From Oscillospiraceae bacterium (GTDB lineage Bacteria; Bacillota; Clostridia; Oscillospirales; Ruminococcaceae), in NCBI GenBank assembly GCA_021201135.1, contig JAJQGT010000028.1:1-62555 (forward strand): DNA of 62,555 nucleotides, given 5' to 3'. The notes beneath the pieces are model-generated. The model did no database searches and was not told the DNA's origin. It saw only the letters and a list, made by a program, of their open reading frames with translations. Below, piece by piece: positions 1-7,075 of this stretch (within the stretch, counting starts at the first letter, position 1; every line of letters begins with the position of its first letter). Position numbers and translations under genes: made by a program.

Positions 1-114
1 ATTCGCTACTCTTTTTTTCTCTTATCTGTTAAGCATCATTGTAACACCTACATTTCATTTTCGATTTTGCCATAAAATCACCTTCCAATTCCCCCAAAAG
101 GGTGCTATAATGGA

Positions 115-150
115 AGGGCAGTTGGAACTTCGCCAAGTAATAACTGCCCT
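115..150. repeat. Perfect inverted repeat, nested hairpin
   Basis: The arms AGGGCAGTT and AACTGCCCT form a 9-bp stem. The loop holds a second small stem, ACTT/AAGT around CGCC. It lies just left of a rightward terminator and downstream of the leftward gene at 204. It could be a cruciform, a protein-binding site or an RNA hairpin. No gene is supported in positions 1-203; the only leftward reading frame with a ribosome site there is 14 codons long. Confidence 0.6.
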
Positions 151-154
151 CGCT

Positions 155-196
155 TGACCTCTCTCGGTGCGCCAACACCGGGGGAGGTCTTTTTTT
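155..196 (+). terminator. Rho-independent terminator, rightward
   Basis: GACCTC plus CGGTG pairs with CACCG plus GAGGTC, followed by a run of seven T on the + strand. It would stop transcription entering from the left of the window. It has no T-run in the leftward direction, so it does not obviously serve the leftward gene ending at 204. Confidence 0.65.
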
Positions 197-203
197 GTTC
201 AAA

Positions 204-1928
204 TTACGCTGTTTCCCCTTCGTCCTCCTCCGCAATCTTAGAATAGAATTCTGCCCATCTTGCCTGTGCATCCGGGTCTGTTTTCATCCGGGCTTCAATC
301 GCCTGTGTTTCACGGTACTCTGCTGCCTCTGCGGTCATTGTCCATTTGGCTTCGAGACCATGCTTCTCTACAAGGGCACGAATATCGCTCAGTTCCACCC
401 GGAAGAACTCTTTTCTCGGATTGACTTTGTTTACCTGCATCAATGCCAATTCCTGATGCAAAGCGTGTTCCAGTGCGGGGGCATCATCGCTCTCAATAAT
501 TGCGTGAACGTCAAATGAGAATGGTACAGATGCATCTCCCAATTCTCTCACACGATCCATCGGCTCCAAACGGCGGGTCATGCCAACCTTGTATACGTTC
601 TCTCCGAAAGAGCCTACATTGGAAATGACATATACATTTCCGTGCCTCGTTTGCTGGGCCATAGAAAGCGCTTTCTGATTTCGCTCCTCGGCCTCGGTGA
701 GTTTCTGCTGAAGCTCGGCCAACTGCTCCTCATACTGCTTTCTCTTTTCTTCACTGGCCTTTTCCAGCATGGCAGAAGCACGCTCCATTGCCTTTTTGAG
801 CATGGCTTCTTCTTTTGCGGCCTCACGCTGCGCACGTTCATAATCACGCTGGGCCTTTGCTTCTTCTCGCATTTGCTCCCGAATTCTACGCTGTTCTTCA
901 ACCTCTTTTGCCCGAAGTTCGGTTGCAACAACACCCCAATGTAATTCCTGCAAACGTGCGTCCAGGTACTCCGGGGTAATCCGAGCATTACGGAACGCCT
1001 GTCCATTCATATTAACCAGCGTATACGCATCTCGAATCTGCTGTTCCAACTTACCGTAGTTGTCCTGCTTCGTTTTGGACAGAATAGAATCTACCTTGCC
1101 ATTAAAGGCATCAACTACAAAGCGAATGGCGGTAGTACGGCGGTTATTTTCCACATAATCGCAAGTAGCTGCTGTGCCTGTGGATACCATACGGGCCGAA
1201 TGTGCCCTGGCATCTTTCAGCCTCTTTCCGGCGTCCGTATAGCTGAATTCATCTGCCAATTCGTCCAGCAGAGAATATGTAGGCTTTAGCCATTCATCGC
1301 CGTATCCATTGACCGTGTTGTGTAGGGCCTTCTCCATCTGCCGCAAATCATCTACCGACTTCTTGATTTCATAAGCATCACCGGCGATCTCTTTTGCCTT
1401 TTCTTCTGCCGCTCCAATAATGCGTTTTGCTTCAATGCTGGCACTGTCCAGTTTGCGAGCGGCTTCTGTATCAGCATTGGCCAGTTTTTCTGCGGCCTTG
1501 TGGTTCTTCTCCGCTGCTTGAGTTTTTGCTGTATCCAAAGTGGCTTTTGCTTCGGCGGTCATTCTGTCCGCTGCGGCTTTCGCTTCGGCAGCAATCCGCT
1601 TGGCATCTTCACGGGCCGTCTCTTTCGTCTGAGAAGCACTCGCTTCGGCCTCACCCTTGATTCGTGCTGCTTCGGCTGCTGCATCAGCAATCCCCTGGTA
1701 TGGGGTAAGCTGGTCTATTTTGGCTTGCGCCTCTTTGAGCTCCTTTTTGGCTACACTGATACACCTATTGAGAACCACCAATGCGACGATGCAGACAATT
1801 CCGAACGGCGGGAAGTACAGCATCATAGCCGAAGCGACAGCTAGTACAATCGTAGCTACAATCTTCGCAATGCGCAACCAGGACTTCCCTTGCTTATTGT
1901 TTCCTTCCGATGGATTCTTTTGCTCCAC
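204..1928 (-). CDS. Membrane-anchored coiled-coil protein with DUF4041 and GIY-YIG (T5orf172/Mug113-type) nuclease domain, SNIPE-like
   Basis: About 574 residues. A basic N-terminus is followed by one or two hydrophobic segments (about residues 22-60), then a long Ala/Glu/Lys coiled coil (about 65-200). A DUF4041-like central region follows, with a second charged coiled coil (about 345-425). The C-terminal GIY-YIG domain starts near residue 430: GNVYVIS and YKVGMTRR supply the paired GIY/YIG strands and arginine, LEHALHQEL the glutamate and NPRKEFF the asparagine. Known family fact: SNIPE defence nucleases combine a membrane anchor, DUF4041 and GIY-YIG, and cut phage DNA as it enters. Inference: lysogenic-conversion or superinfection-exclusion factor. 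AGGAGG lies 9 nt before the GTG at 1928; a GTG at 1937 is possible but too close to it. Confidence 0.8.
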   Translation of the reverse strand: MEQKNPSEGNNKQGKSWLRIAKIVATIVLAVASAMMLYFPPFGIVCIVALVVLNRCISVAKKELKEAQAKIDQLTPYQGIADAAAEAARIKGEAEASASQTKETAREDAKRIAAEAKAAADRMTAEAKATLDTAKTQAAEKNHKAAEKLANADTEAARKLDSASIEAKRIIGAAEEKAKEIAGDAYEIKKSVDDLRQMEKALHNTVNGYGDEWLKPTYSLLDELADEFSYTDAGKRLKDARAHSARMVSTGTAATCDYVENNRRTTAIRFVVDAFNGKVDSILSKTKQDNYGKLEQQIRDAYTLVNMNGQAFRNARITPEYLDARLQELHWGVVATELRAKEVEEQRRIREQMREEAKAQRDYERAQREAAKEEAMLKKAMERASAMLEKASEEKRKQYEEQLAELQQKLTEAEERNQKALSMAQQTRHGNVYVISNVGSFGENVYKVGMTRRLEPMDRVRELGDASVPFSFDVHAIIESDDAPALEHALHQELALMQVNKVNPRKEFFRVELSDIRALVEKHGLEAKWTMTAEAAEYRETQAIEARMKTDPDAQARWAEFYSKIAEEDEGETA

Positions 1929-2043
1929 TGAAATCACCCTCCTATCTCATTATTTGTTATTTCCTACCAAATTCCTGACAGACACCCCTCCCTCTCGTTA
2001 CCATCTAACTGTACATCCACCATATCACGAAAGGAGCGCAGTT

Positions 2044-2196
2044 ATGGATGAGATCAATTCGGAGATTTTACGGCTGTCCCACTACTTAACTCCTGAGCAG
2101 AGAGAGGGCTTTCTTGGCCTTCTTCGACTAATGTGCGAAGGAGTGCCAGAACAAACCCTCGCTGATCTGGCCTCAGCTTCAGAAGGAGACGATTGA
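2044..2196 (+). CDS. Small ORF antisense to the repressor 3' end
   Basis: Fifty codons with a good ribosome site (AAGGAG, 8 nt before ATG) and a plausible promoter (CTGACA, 18-nt spacer, TACCAT around 1977-2006). It overlaps the last 48 codons of the leftward repressor. Its predicted helix (EINSEILRL, then TPEQREGFLGLLRL) resembles the tail of the repressor read from the other strand (EINRLLLKLRPDQRGFVLALLR). This could be a real small regulator, or a by-product of Leu/Glu codon complementarity in an amphipathic helix. Function unknown. Confidence 0.4.
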   Translation: MDEINSEILRLSHYLTPEQREGFLGLLRLMCEGVPEQTLADLASASEGDD

Positions 2197-2689
2197 TTTC
2201 GACATCTACGGCATCCCCTGACGCAGCATCGTCTGTGTCGGGGGATTTTTCTTTTTCTGCTTTGAGAATATCCATTCCCACTAATTGGTCTAAGGATCCT
2301 GTAATGGAATCAGCCAAGTCGCAAGCAGATTCAAGCGTAACGGGTACTTCACCATTAAGCATACGATCCAACTGCTCATAATCAACACCCACGGCCTCAC
2401 AGTCCGCTGAGTTCGCATTTGCACATTCTTCAATTAAGTTATCCAGGAACCGCTTAGTCCATGGCCCATTGCTTATCGTATTGATCTCATAATCTTCTGT
2501 TCCCAACAGATACCCAACAGTAACATTGAAAAATTGAGCTAACCGGATGGTTGTTTTGTAATTTGGTTCACGAGCCCCGGATTCCCATCCGGCAACAGTG
2601 GATTGGGCAACCCCAAATGCCTTTGCAAATGCCATTTGGGATGTATATCCCGCTCGTTCCCGTAATTCGTTAATTCTAATTTGAAACAT
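2054..2689 (-). CDS. CI-like repressor, XRE-family helix-turn-helix
   Basis: 211 residues. The N-terminal XRE domain (about 1-65) shows the typical helix-turn-helix sequence AKAFGVAQSTVAGWESG and the following PNYKTTIRLAQFF. The middle and C-terminal parts are acidic and helical, with no visible LexA/S24 Ser-Lys protease motif, so RecA-type autocleavage is not supported. The start has AAGGAGG 6 nt upstream. It is divergently transcribed from the Cro-like gene across an operator-bearing gap and would keep the early operon off in the lysogen. The transcript probably continues into the SNIPE-like gene. Confidence 0.88.
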   Translation of the reverse strand: MFQIRINELRERAGYTSQMAFAKAFGVAQSTVAGWESGAREPNYKTTIRLAQFFNVTVGYLLGTEDYEINTISNGPWTKRFLDNLIEECANANSADCEAVGVDYEQLDRMLNGEVPVTLESACDLADSITGSLDQLVGMDILKAEKEKSPDTDDAASGDAVDVEINRLLLKLRPDQRGFVLALLRTLVEEGQESPLSAQELSSGTAVKSPN

Positions 2690-2734
2690 AGCTACCTCCT
2701 TATTAGGTATTGACTTCGACTTTCTTGTGAATCA

Positions 2735-2763
2735 ATTATCGCAGATTGCACTTAAAAGCGCAA
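2735..2763 (-). promoter_or_regulatory. Leftward repressor promoter
   Basis: On the minus strand, TTGCGC (-35), a 17-nt spacer and GATAAT (-10) precede the repressor gene. Operator O1 (2740-2750) covers the edge of the -10 box and the spacer, so occupancy should block this promoter. Confidence 0.6.
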
Positions 2764-2846
2764 TACCAAATTGAAGATTCTAAAAAAATAATCGCAAAAT
2801 GAGTTGACAAGCGCATTCTGCGGTGGTAATATAATCGCAGAACGCA
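2740..2846. promoter_or_regulatory. Four operator sites of the lysis-lysogeny switch
   Basis: Imperfect palindromes of the form CGCA-N3-TGCG occur at 2740-2750 (O1), 2793-2803 (O2, weak), 2812-2822 (O3, perfect) and 2836-2846 (O4). O1 lies on the leftward promoter, O3 and O4 on the rightward one. This is the arrangement expected for shared binding by the CI-like and Cro-like proteins that flank the gap. Confidence 0.65.
2804..2832 (+). promoter_or_regulatory. Rightward early promoter
   Basis: TTGACA (2804-2809), a 17-nt spacer and TAATAT (2827-2832), with an overlapping TATAAT at 2830. It drives the Cro-like gene and probably the early operon. Operator O3 sits inside the spacer and O4 just downstream of the -10 box. 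Confidence 0.75.
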
Positions 2847-2864
2847 ATTATTGGAGGTGAAAAC

Positions 2865-3083
2865 ATGAGACATTGGCTGATTGACATTCGGAAAGAAGCA
2901 CACATGAGCCAACAGGCAGTAGCAGACAAGGCCGGAATCAGTCAATCCTACTACGCTGGCATTGAATCAGGGGCAAGGGGAAACCCGCTCGGTGTCCCCA
3001 TTGCAAAAGCAATTGCGGCGGCGCTGGGCTTTGAATGGACGAAGTTCTATGAAGACAGTGCTGAACCGGATGACCAGGAGTAA
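2865..3083 (+). CDS. Cro-like XRE-family regulator
   Basis: 72 residues, a single helix-turn-helix domain (SQQAVADKAGISQSYYAGIE) with no extra domain, as in Cro proteins. TTGGAGGTG lies 5-8 nt before the ATG. It is the first gene to the right of the operator region, opposite the repressor. Likely role: represses CI synthesis and tunes the early promoter after induction. Confidence 0.85.
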   Translation: MRHWLIDIRKEAHMSQQAVADKAGISQSYYAGIESGARGNPLGVPIAKAIAAALGFEWTKFYEDSAEPDDQE

Positions 3084-3103
3084 CCGACAAGGAGGTGAAC
3101 CCC

Positions 3104-3349
3104 ATGACACTGGAACTTAAAGACGGTCAGGTAACGCTGGACGGGAGACCCCTGAACCGGGTCTATTCCATTGATGTGCTTAACATTGGCCTAAACAGGC
3201 CGATGGAGGCAGTAATCCGCATGAACGCAGAAATACCCGACATTGACCCGGAAGATGGTACAGAAGTGGAAGTTCGTGTACCACTCAACAAGGTCAACGT
3301 CGAGTACGATGTGGATGCAATGACGAAAGTCTTCTACGGGATGAACTGA
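3104..3349 (+). CDS. Conserved small phage protein, unknown function
   Basis: 81 residues, predicted beta-rich (DGQVTLDGRPLNRVYSIDV, later EVEVRVPLNKVNVEYD). The start is the ATG preceded by AAGGAGGTG; an upstream in-frame GTG overlaps that ribosome site. It follows the Cro-like gene and ends 16 bp inside the 3' end of the convergent gene at 3334. No recognisable catalytic motif. Confidence 0.6.
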   Translation: MTLELKDGQVTLDGRPLNRVYSIDVLNIGLNRPMEAVIRMNAEIPDIDPEDGTEVEVRVPLNKVNVEYDVDAMTKVFYGMN

Positions 3350-3651
3350 GCGAGGAATGAGGCAGTATCCTTGATTCCATTCCTGAAACGATTTTCCATA
3401 TAAATTATGAGAGAATCGCTCAACTCGAAAGAACCATCAATGCTCATTCTGCATGAAAACGTTCTGGTTACTTCACGAAGCGTATCCGAAAAATCTGCTT
3501 GAGATTCGCCAGGGAAGTATTCCTGCTTAAGCGCTCGGCCTGAAAACATTTTCGCTACGTTTTTAGACTGACCGGCCTTCCGCTTTTCAAGGTAGGCATT
3601 GTAAATTGTCGCCGTCATTCGTTCGCCGTCTCTTGTAAGTTCCACATTCAC
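3334..3651 (-). CDS. Unknown leftward protein in the switch region
   Basis: 105 residues from a GTG preceded by GGAGG at 7-nt spacing; the longer frame reading in from 3732 has no ribosome site. The N-terminal part (TATIYNAYLEKRKAG) looks like the fold start of small Firmicutes prophage proteins with a winged-helix character, but I cannot name a family. It is oriented against the early operon and divergent from the gene at 3715. It could be a moron expressed in the lysogen. Confidence 0.6.
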   Translation of the reverse strand: MNVELTRDGERMTATIYNAYLEKRKAGQSKNVAKMFSGRALKQEYFPGESQADFSDTLREVTRTFSCRMSIDGSFELSDSLIIYMENRFRNGIKDTASFLAQFIP

Positions 3652-3714
3652 ATTATCACCTCCTTCCTGCTCTATTGTAGCACAGGAACGGAGGAATCGA
3701 CAAGGAGGTGCAAC

Positions 3715-3921
3715 ATGGCACGGGAAAAGCAAGACTACCGGGCCAATCTGGAATTGATTCAGCAGATGTTCCCTGGTCGGGTGGCCCTGACCATTACGGA
3801 GACCTGTGCTGTGACCGGCCTTGACCGCCGCACACTGTTGAAGGACAGGGAGTTCCCTGCCCGGCAGGTCGGGAACAAGTACAGCATCCCCGTGACCGCA
3901 TTGGCCCGATACCTGAGCTGA
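3715..3921 (+). CDS. Excisionase/MerR-type helix-turn-helix DNA-binding protein
   Basis: 68 residues. LTITETCAVTGLDRRTLLKDREFPARQVGNKYSIP (key pattern: TETCAVTGLDRRTLL, then R.VGNKY.IP) is the winged helix-turn-helix layout of excisionase-like HTH_17 proteins. AAGGAGGTG is 7 nt before the ATG. It could be an excisionase directing loss of the prophage or an early regulator; the integrase that would test this is not in the window. Confidence 0.65.
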   Translation: MAREKQDYRANLELIQQMFPGRVALTITETCAVTGLDRRTLLKDREFPARQVGNKYSIPVTALARYLS

Positions 3922-3935
3922 GAAAGGAGAACCCC

Positions 3936-4103
3936 ATGCAGCTTAAAAAGCTGACCCGCAGACAGAAAATCCTGCTGTCCGAAGCCGGGCTGAACCCGGA
4001 GGACTACAGGATTTCCTGGGAGGGTGTGTACAGCCTGATCGTCACCCATCGAAAGACCGGTGACACCCAGGTTATCGAAAAGGCAGACCCGAAAAGGAGG
4101 TGA
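3936..4103 (+). CDS. Small DUF6906-like phage protein
   Basis: 55 residues. The pattern LTRRQKILLSEAGLNPEDYRI, then LIVTHRKTGDTQVI matches a widespread short family of Clostridia phages of unknown role. AAAGGAG precedes the ATG. Its stop codon lies inside the ribosome site of the next gene, so translation is probably coupled. Confidence 0.65.
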   Translation: MQLKKLTRRQKILLSEAGLNPEDYRISWEGVYSLIVTHRKTGDTQVIEKADPKRR

Positions 4104-4108
4104 GAAAC

Positions 4109-4309
4109 ATGAATGCAAGTATGGTTTATGAATCGGCAGAACACATCGCATCGTTGGCCGCTATCCTCAGTGTCGTTTCTGACGGCGCCCAGGATTCCGA
4201 CATGAGCCGGGCACTGACCTTTATCTCTGATGGCTTAAAGGATGATGTCGATGCTCTTTACAGTGCAGCACATGAGGACACCGAAGCAGCCGACGCCGCA
4301 ACTAAGTAA
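4109..4309 (+). CDS. Small acidic phage protein, unknown function
   Basis: 66 residues, mostly alpha-helical and acidic (SAEHIASLAAILSVVSDGAQD...). The ATG follows AAGGAGGTGAGAAAC. No motif recognised. The gene ends in a short tandem-repeat tract. Confidence 0.55.
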   Translation: MNASMVYESAEHIASLAAILSVVSDGAQDSDMSRALTFISDGLKDDVDALYSAAHEDTEAADAATK

Positions 4310-4345
4310 GTCGCAAGTAAGCACAAGTAAGTCGTAAGTTAGTCG
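4304..4345 (+). repeat. Short tandem repeats built on AAGTAAGTCG
   Basis: Four imperfect 10-11 bp units starting at 4304, 4315, 4325 and 4335 (AAGTAAGTCGC, AAGTAAGCAC, AAGTAAGTCG, AAGTTAGTCGC). They begin at the stop codon of the preceding gene and end before the next ribosome site. Word length is a multiple of five, like the large pentamer array at 8.5 kb. Confidence 0.6.
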
Positions 4346-4367
4346 CAATCAAGCGAAGGAGGAACAC

Positions 4368-4658
4368 ATGACCGAGTACGAGGAAATGAAGCTCCAGGAA
4401 TGGGCGGCTACTCCCGCAAAGCGGAAGAGCCAAAGCGAACAGGCGGCAAGGTGGGCCTGGAACGCCTTGCGGAACATGACCGTTGGATTCTTCGGTGTCA
4501 ACGCTGTGTCCGGTATCGTCCTGGGCCTTGTGGCTCCGGAGCTGATCGCCGACTATCCGACCTACGCCGGAACCTGCGGGATGCTGGCTCTGCTGGCCTC
4601 TCAGGTACGGCGGGACGCCCCCCGGTGGTGGGTGAAGTTCTACAAGAGGTTCTGCTGA
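4368..4658 (+). CDS. Small membrane protein, unknown function
   Basis: 96 residues with a charged N-terminus and two hydrophobic stretches (about 38-58 GFFGVNAVSGIVLGLV and about 64-80 TYAGTCGMLALLA), then a basic, Trp-rich tail. AAGGAGG is 6 nt before the ATG. The stop overlaps the next start (TGATG). Confidence 0.55.
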   Translation: MTEYEEMKLQEWAATPAKRKSQSEQAARWAWNALRNMTVGFFGVNAVSGIVLGLVAPELIADYPTYAGTCGMLALLASQVRRDAPRWWVKFYKRFC

Positions 4659-5028
4659 TGGCGAACGAGCTGCGAAAGCTCCGACTGGACGGCAACATCC
4701 CCGTGCAGGACATGGTGGAGGTCGTAAGGGAGCATTACCCCAAATTCGACAAGCCGCTGCAAAGCAAGTGTGAGCGCACAAAATCCTACGGGGTCATGCT
4801 CGTACCTGACGCTATGGAGCTGTTGCATGACAGATTTGGGGCAACGCCGCCAGAGGCCGTCAAACCGTCCAGGCACGGCAAACATCGCGGATTACCTGTA
4901 GGCTCCCGGACGGCCTGTATTTCGAGTTGCAACAGGCAATCCGGGCCGATGGGTACGACACAACACAGGCATGGTTGACCGACATGGTCAAGGCATACCT
5001 GAAAAACAAGGAGGAAGGAAAATGTTAA
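4658..5028 (+). pseudogene. Frameshifted small phage protein
   Basis: The first frame (from ATG 4658) gives MANELRKLRLDGNIPVQDMV, continues to PSRHGKHR, then runs into unlikely sequence to a stop at 4978. The continuation ITCRLPDGLYFELQQAI...AYLKNKEEGK is found in another frame from about 4891 to the stop at 5026-5028. A surplus CG at 4886-4890 (CGCGG instead of CGG) would explain the shift; removing two bases restores one protein of about 123 residues. The family recurs in Clostridia phages; function unknown. A sequencing error is the alternative. Confidence 0.6.
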
Positions 5029-5213
5029 GCACAAAGACCCTGAGAGCGGCGATTGTGGCCCTTATCTTTGACACGGTTGATGTCGATTGCTGTGTGACAG
5101 ATGAGAAATTCACCACCCTTCGGGAGCTGTTCAACGAGTACGAGAACGTCCAGCTCCAAGAGGAATACAGAGCCAGACGCAATGCCAACTCCAATGACAA
5201 GCTGGACGTTTGA
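5022..5213 (+). CDS. Small acidic phage protein, unknown function
   Basis: 63 residues, helical (TDEKFTTLRELFNEYENVQLQEEYRARR). The ATG is preceded by GGAGGAAGG and overlaps the end of the frameshifted gene upstream, which supports the restored reading frame there. No known motif. Confidence 0.5.
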   Translation: MLSTKTLRAAIVALIFDTVDVDCCVTDEKFTTLRELFNEYENVQLQEEYRARRNANSNDKLDV

Positions 5214-5382
5214 CCAGGCGAGCGGGTGGCTCTACCCCGACAGACAACAGGAGACACCTGTTGCTCATTGTGAGGAGTGCGGCGGGGAGATTTACCCCGG
5301 TGAGAAGTGCTTCCACATCACATCCACTGACCGCTATTTCTGCTACGACTGCATTTCCGAAGTCGTAGCGGCGGAAGATTAA
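5182..5382 (+). CDS. Small zinc-ribbon-like protein
   Basis: 66 residues with CEECGGEI and YFCYDC, two Cys pairs about 25 residues apart, suggesting a treble-clef or ribbon metal site. The ATG at 5182 or 5194 lies inside the previous gene; only a weak ribosome site is visible, so coupling is likely. Unknown role. Confidence 0.5.
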   Translation: MPTPMTSWTFDQASGWLYPDRQQETPVAHCEECGGEIYPGEKCFHITSTDRYFCYDCISEVVAAED

Positions 5383-5407
5383 GCAAAACCGAAAGGAGCA
5401 AACAGAA

Positions 5408-6394
5408 ATGATCAGAAACCCAAGTGACCTCAATTCCAAGGTTGAGGAGAAGCGTATTCGGATGCTGATTGCCGGATTCCCCGGCATTGGTAAAAGCACC
5501 CTGGCGCTGTCCGCCCCCCGCCCCCTCCACATCGATGTCGATTTCGGCATTGACCGTATCGCCCCCCGCTACCGGGTGCCGTACATTCAGCCCAGAGACT
5601 ACCAGGAAATCCTGGACGATCTCAAGCCTGAGAACCTGACCGACTTCGATACCCTGGTGTTTGACACAGGTGGCAAGCTGATCTCCCTCATGTCCATCTG
5701 GGCTATCAAGCGGGAACCCAAGTACGGCAAGCGGGACGGTAGCCTTTCACTTCCTGGCTATGGCTTTATCGGTAAAGAGTTCGTCCGGTTGATGGACTAT
5801 TGCTTCTATGAGCTAAGGAAAAACATCATCATGGTTTTTCACGCCGTAGAGGAGAAGGACGGCGACAACACCAAGCTCCGCATCAAGGTCGAAGGCCAGA
5901 CAAAGAACAATGTCTGGGAGCCTATGGATCTGGGCGGTTTCATGGAGATGGTGGGCCAGAACCGGACAATCGGCTTTTCCAACTGCGAGCGGTACTTCGC
6001 AAAAGGCACCCGTGGCGTCTCCGGTGTAATGCGCATCCCGGAGCTGGATGCCAACAGCCCGAACGACTTCCTGACAAAGCTCTTTGCGACCTACAACAAG
6101 GCAAACGCCGATGAGGTGGCAAAGCTGGCAGCAGAGAAGGAACATTACAATTCCGTCATGGCCCAGGGCCGGGAGCTGATCGCCAACATCGAAGATGCTG
6201 CTACAGCCAACGCCGCTATGTCTTCCTTCAAGGCCCTGGATAGCATTCTCACCTCCAAGCGGGAGCTGAACGTTCTTTGGAATCAGCGCATCAAGAAGCT
6301 GGGCCTCCAGTTCGATGCACCCACAGGCGCTTATATGGACAAGGAAGATGCCATTCCGAATGAATTGCCCGCTCCGGCGCAAGAGGGGGCCTGA
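5408..6394 (+). CDS. Phage AAA_24 ATPase, Sak4-like single-strand annealing protein
   Basis: 328 residues. Walker A GFPGIGKST lies at about 23-31 and Walker B LVFD at 83-86, in the RecA-like order of the phage nucleotide-binding family PF13479. Sak4-type members act as single-strand annealing recombinases with a phage SSB. It is followed at once by a RecB/Cas4-like exonuclease and, further on, an SSB, which fits a recombination/replication module. AAAGGAG precedes the ATG. Confidence 0.8.
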   Translation: MIRNPSDLNSKVEEKRIRMLIAGFPGIGKSTLALSAPRPLHIDVDFGIDRIAPRYRVPYIQPRDYQEILDDLKPENLTDFDTLVFDTGGKLISLMSIWAIKREPKYGKRDGSLSLPGYGFIGKEFVRLMDYCFYELRKNIIMVFHAVEEKDGDNTKLRIKVEGQTKNNVWEPMDLGGFMEMVGQNRTIGFSNCERYFAKGTRGVSGVMRIPELDANSPNDFLTKLFATYNKANADEVAKLAAEKEHYNSVMAQGRELIANIEDAATANAAMSSFKALDSILTSKRELNVLWNQRIKKLGLQFDAPTGAYMDKEDAIPNELPAPAQEGA

Positions 6395-6397
6395 CCG

Positions 6398-7075
6398 ATG
6401 CCCCGTTACCTCTTGACCCACAGCCTCCTGTCCTCATGGCTTTACACCATGAAGAGCAACCCCCGTGAAACGGCTGACAGCGACAAGGACGCTATGGCAG
6501 ATTTTCTCCGGGTACTCCACCGGGAGCCTACGAAGACAACCGACGCCATGCAGAACGGCATCGACTTTGAGAACCTGGTGACGGCGATTTGTAGAGGAGA
6601 TGAGATGTTCGGCTACTATGAAATGTACGACATCGACTTGGACATCATGGGCGCTGTGGTTCCCGCTGAAACCAGGGAGCATCCCTGGTACAAAGCCGCC
6701 AAGCAGATTGCCGACCTTGTCCGTGGTGGTCAGATGCAGTACAAGGCCAAAAAGGAGATTCAGGTCGATGGGTATTCCATCCTGCTCTATGGCCGTCTGG
6801 ACTGGCTGAAAGCCGGCACGATCTATGACATCAAGTTCTCTAAGGGCTACGAGCGGGGCAAGTATGTGGACAGCACCCAGCACCCGGTATACATGGAGCT
6901 GATACCGGAAGCAAGCGAGTTTACCTATCTGGTAAGCAATGGGGCCAGCGTTTGGACGGAGACATACCGCCGAGATGAGACCCCCAGCATCTACCCCACC
7001 ATTTCCTATTTCTTGGCCTGGTTGGAGGGCAATGGCCTGTTGGCTGATTACCTGACCCATTGGGCCGCAAAATGA
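6398..7075 (+). CDS. PD-(D/E)XK exonuclease, Cas4/RecB-like
   Basis: 225 residues. GRLDWLKAGTIYDIKFSK provides the Asp and the D-x-K of the PD-(D/E)XK core, followed by the conserved QHPVYM segment. This is the usual partner of Sak4/RecT annealing proteins: it resects double-strand ends to give single strands. The start is 3 bp after the ATPase stop, and the stop overlaps the next ATG. Confidence 0.75.
   Translation: MPRYLLTHSLLSSWLYTMKSNPRETADSDKDAMADFLRVLHREPTKTTDAMQNGIDFENLVTAICRGDEMFGYYEMYDIDLDIMGAVVPAETREHPWYKAAKQIADLVRGGQMQYKAKKEIQVDGYSILLYGRLDWLKAGTIYDIKFSKGYERGKYVDSTQHPVYMELIPEASEFTYLVSNGASVWTETYRRDETPSIYPTISYFLAWLEGNGLLADYLTHWAAK

Noticed and set aside
40-105. Leftward 14-codon ORF at the left edge
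   Set aside because: Ribosome site present but the frame is too short and unlike any known leader; may be the truncated start of something altered, not supportable.
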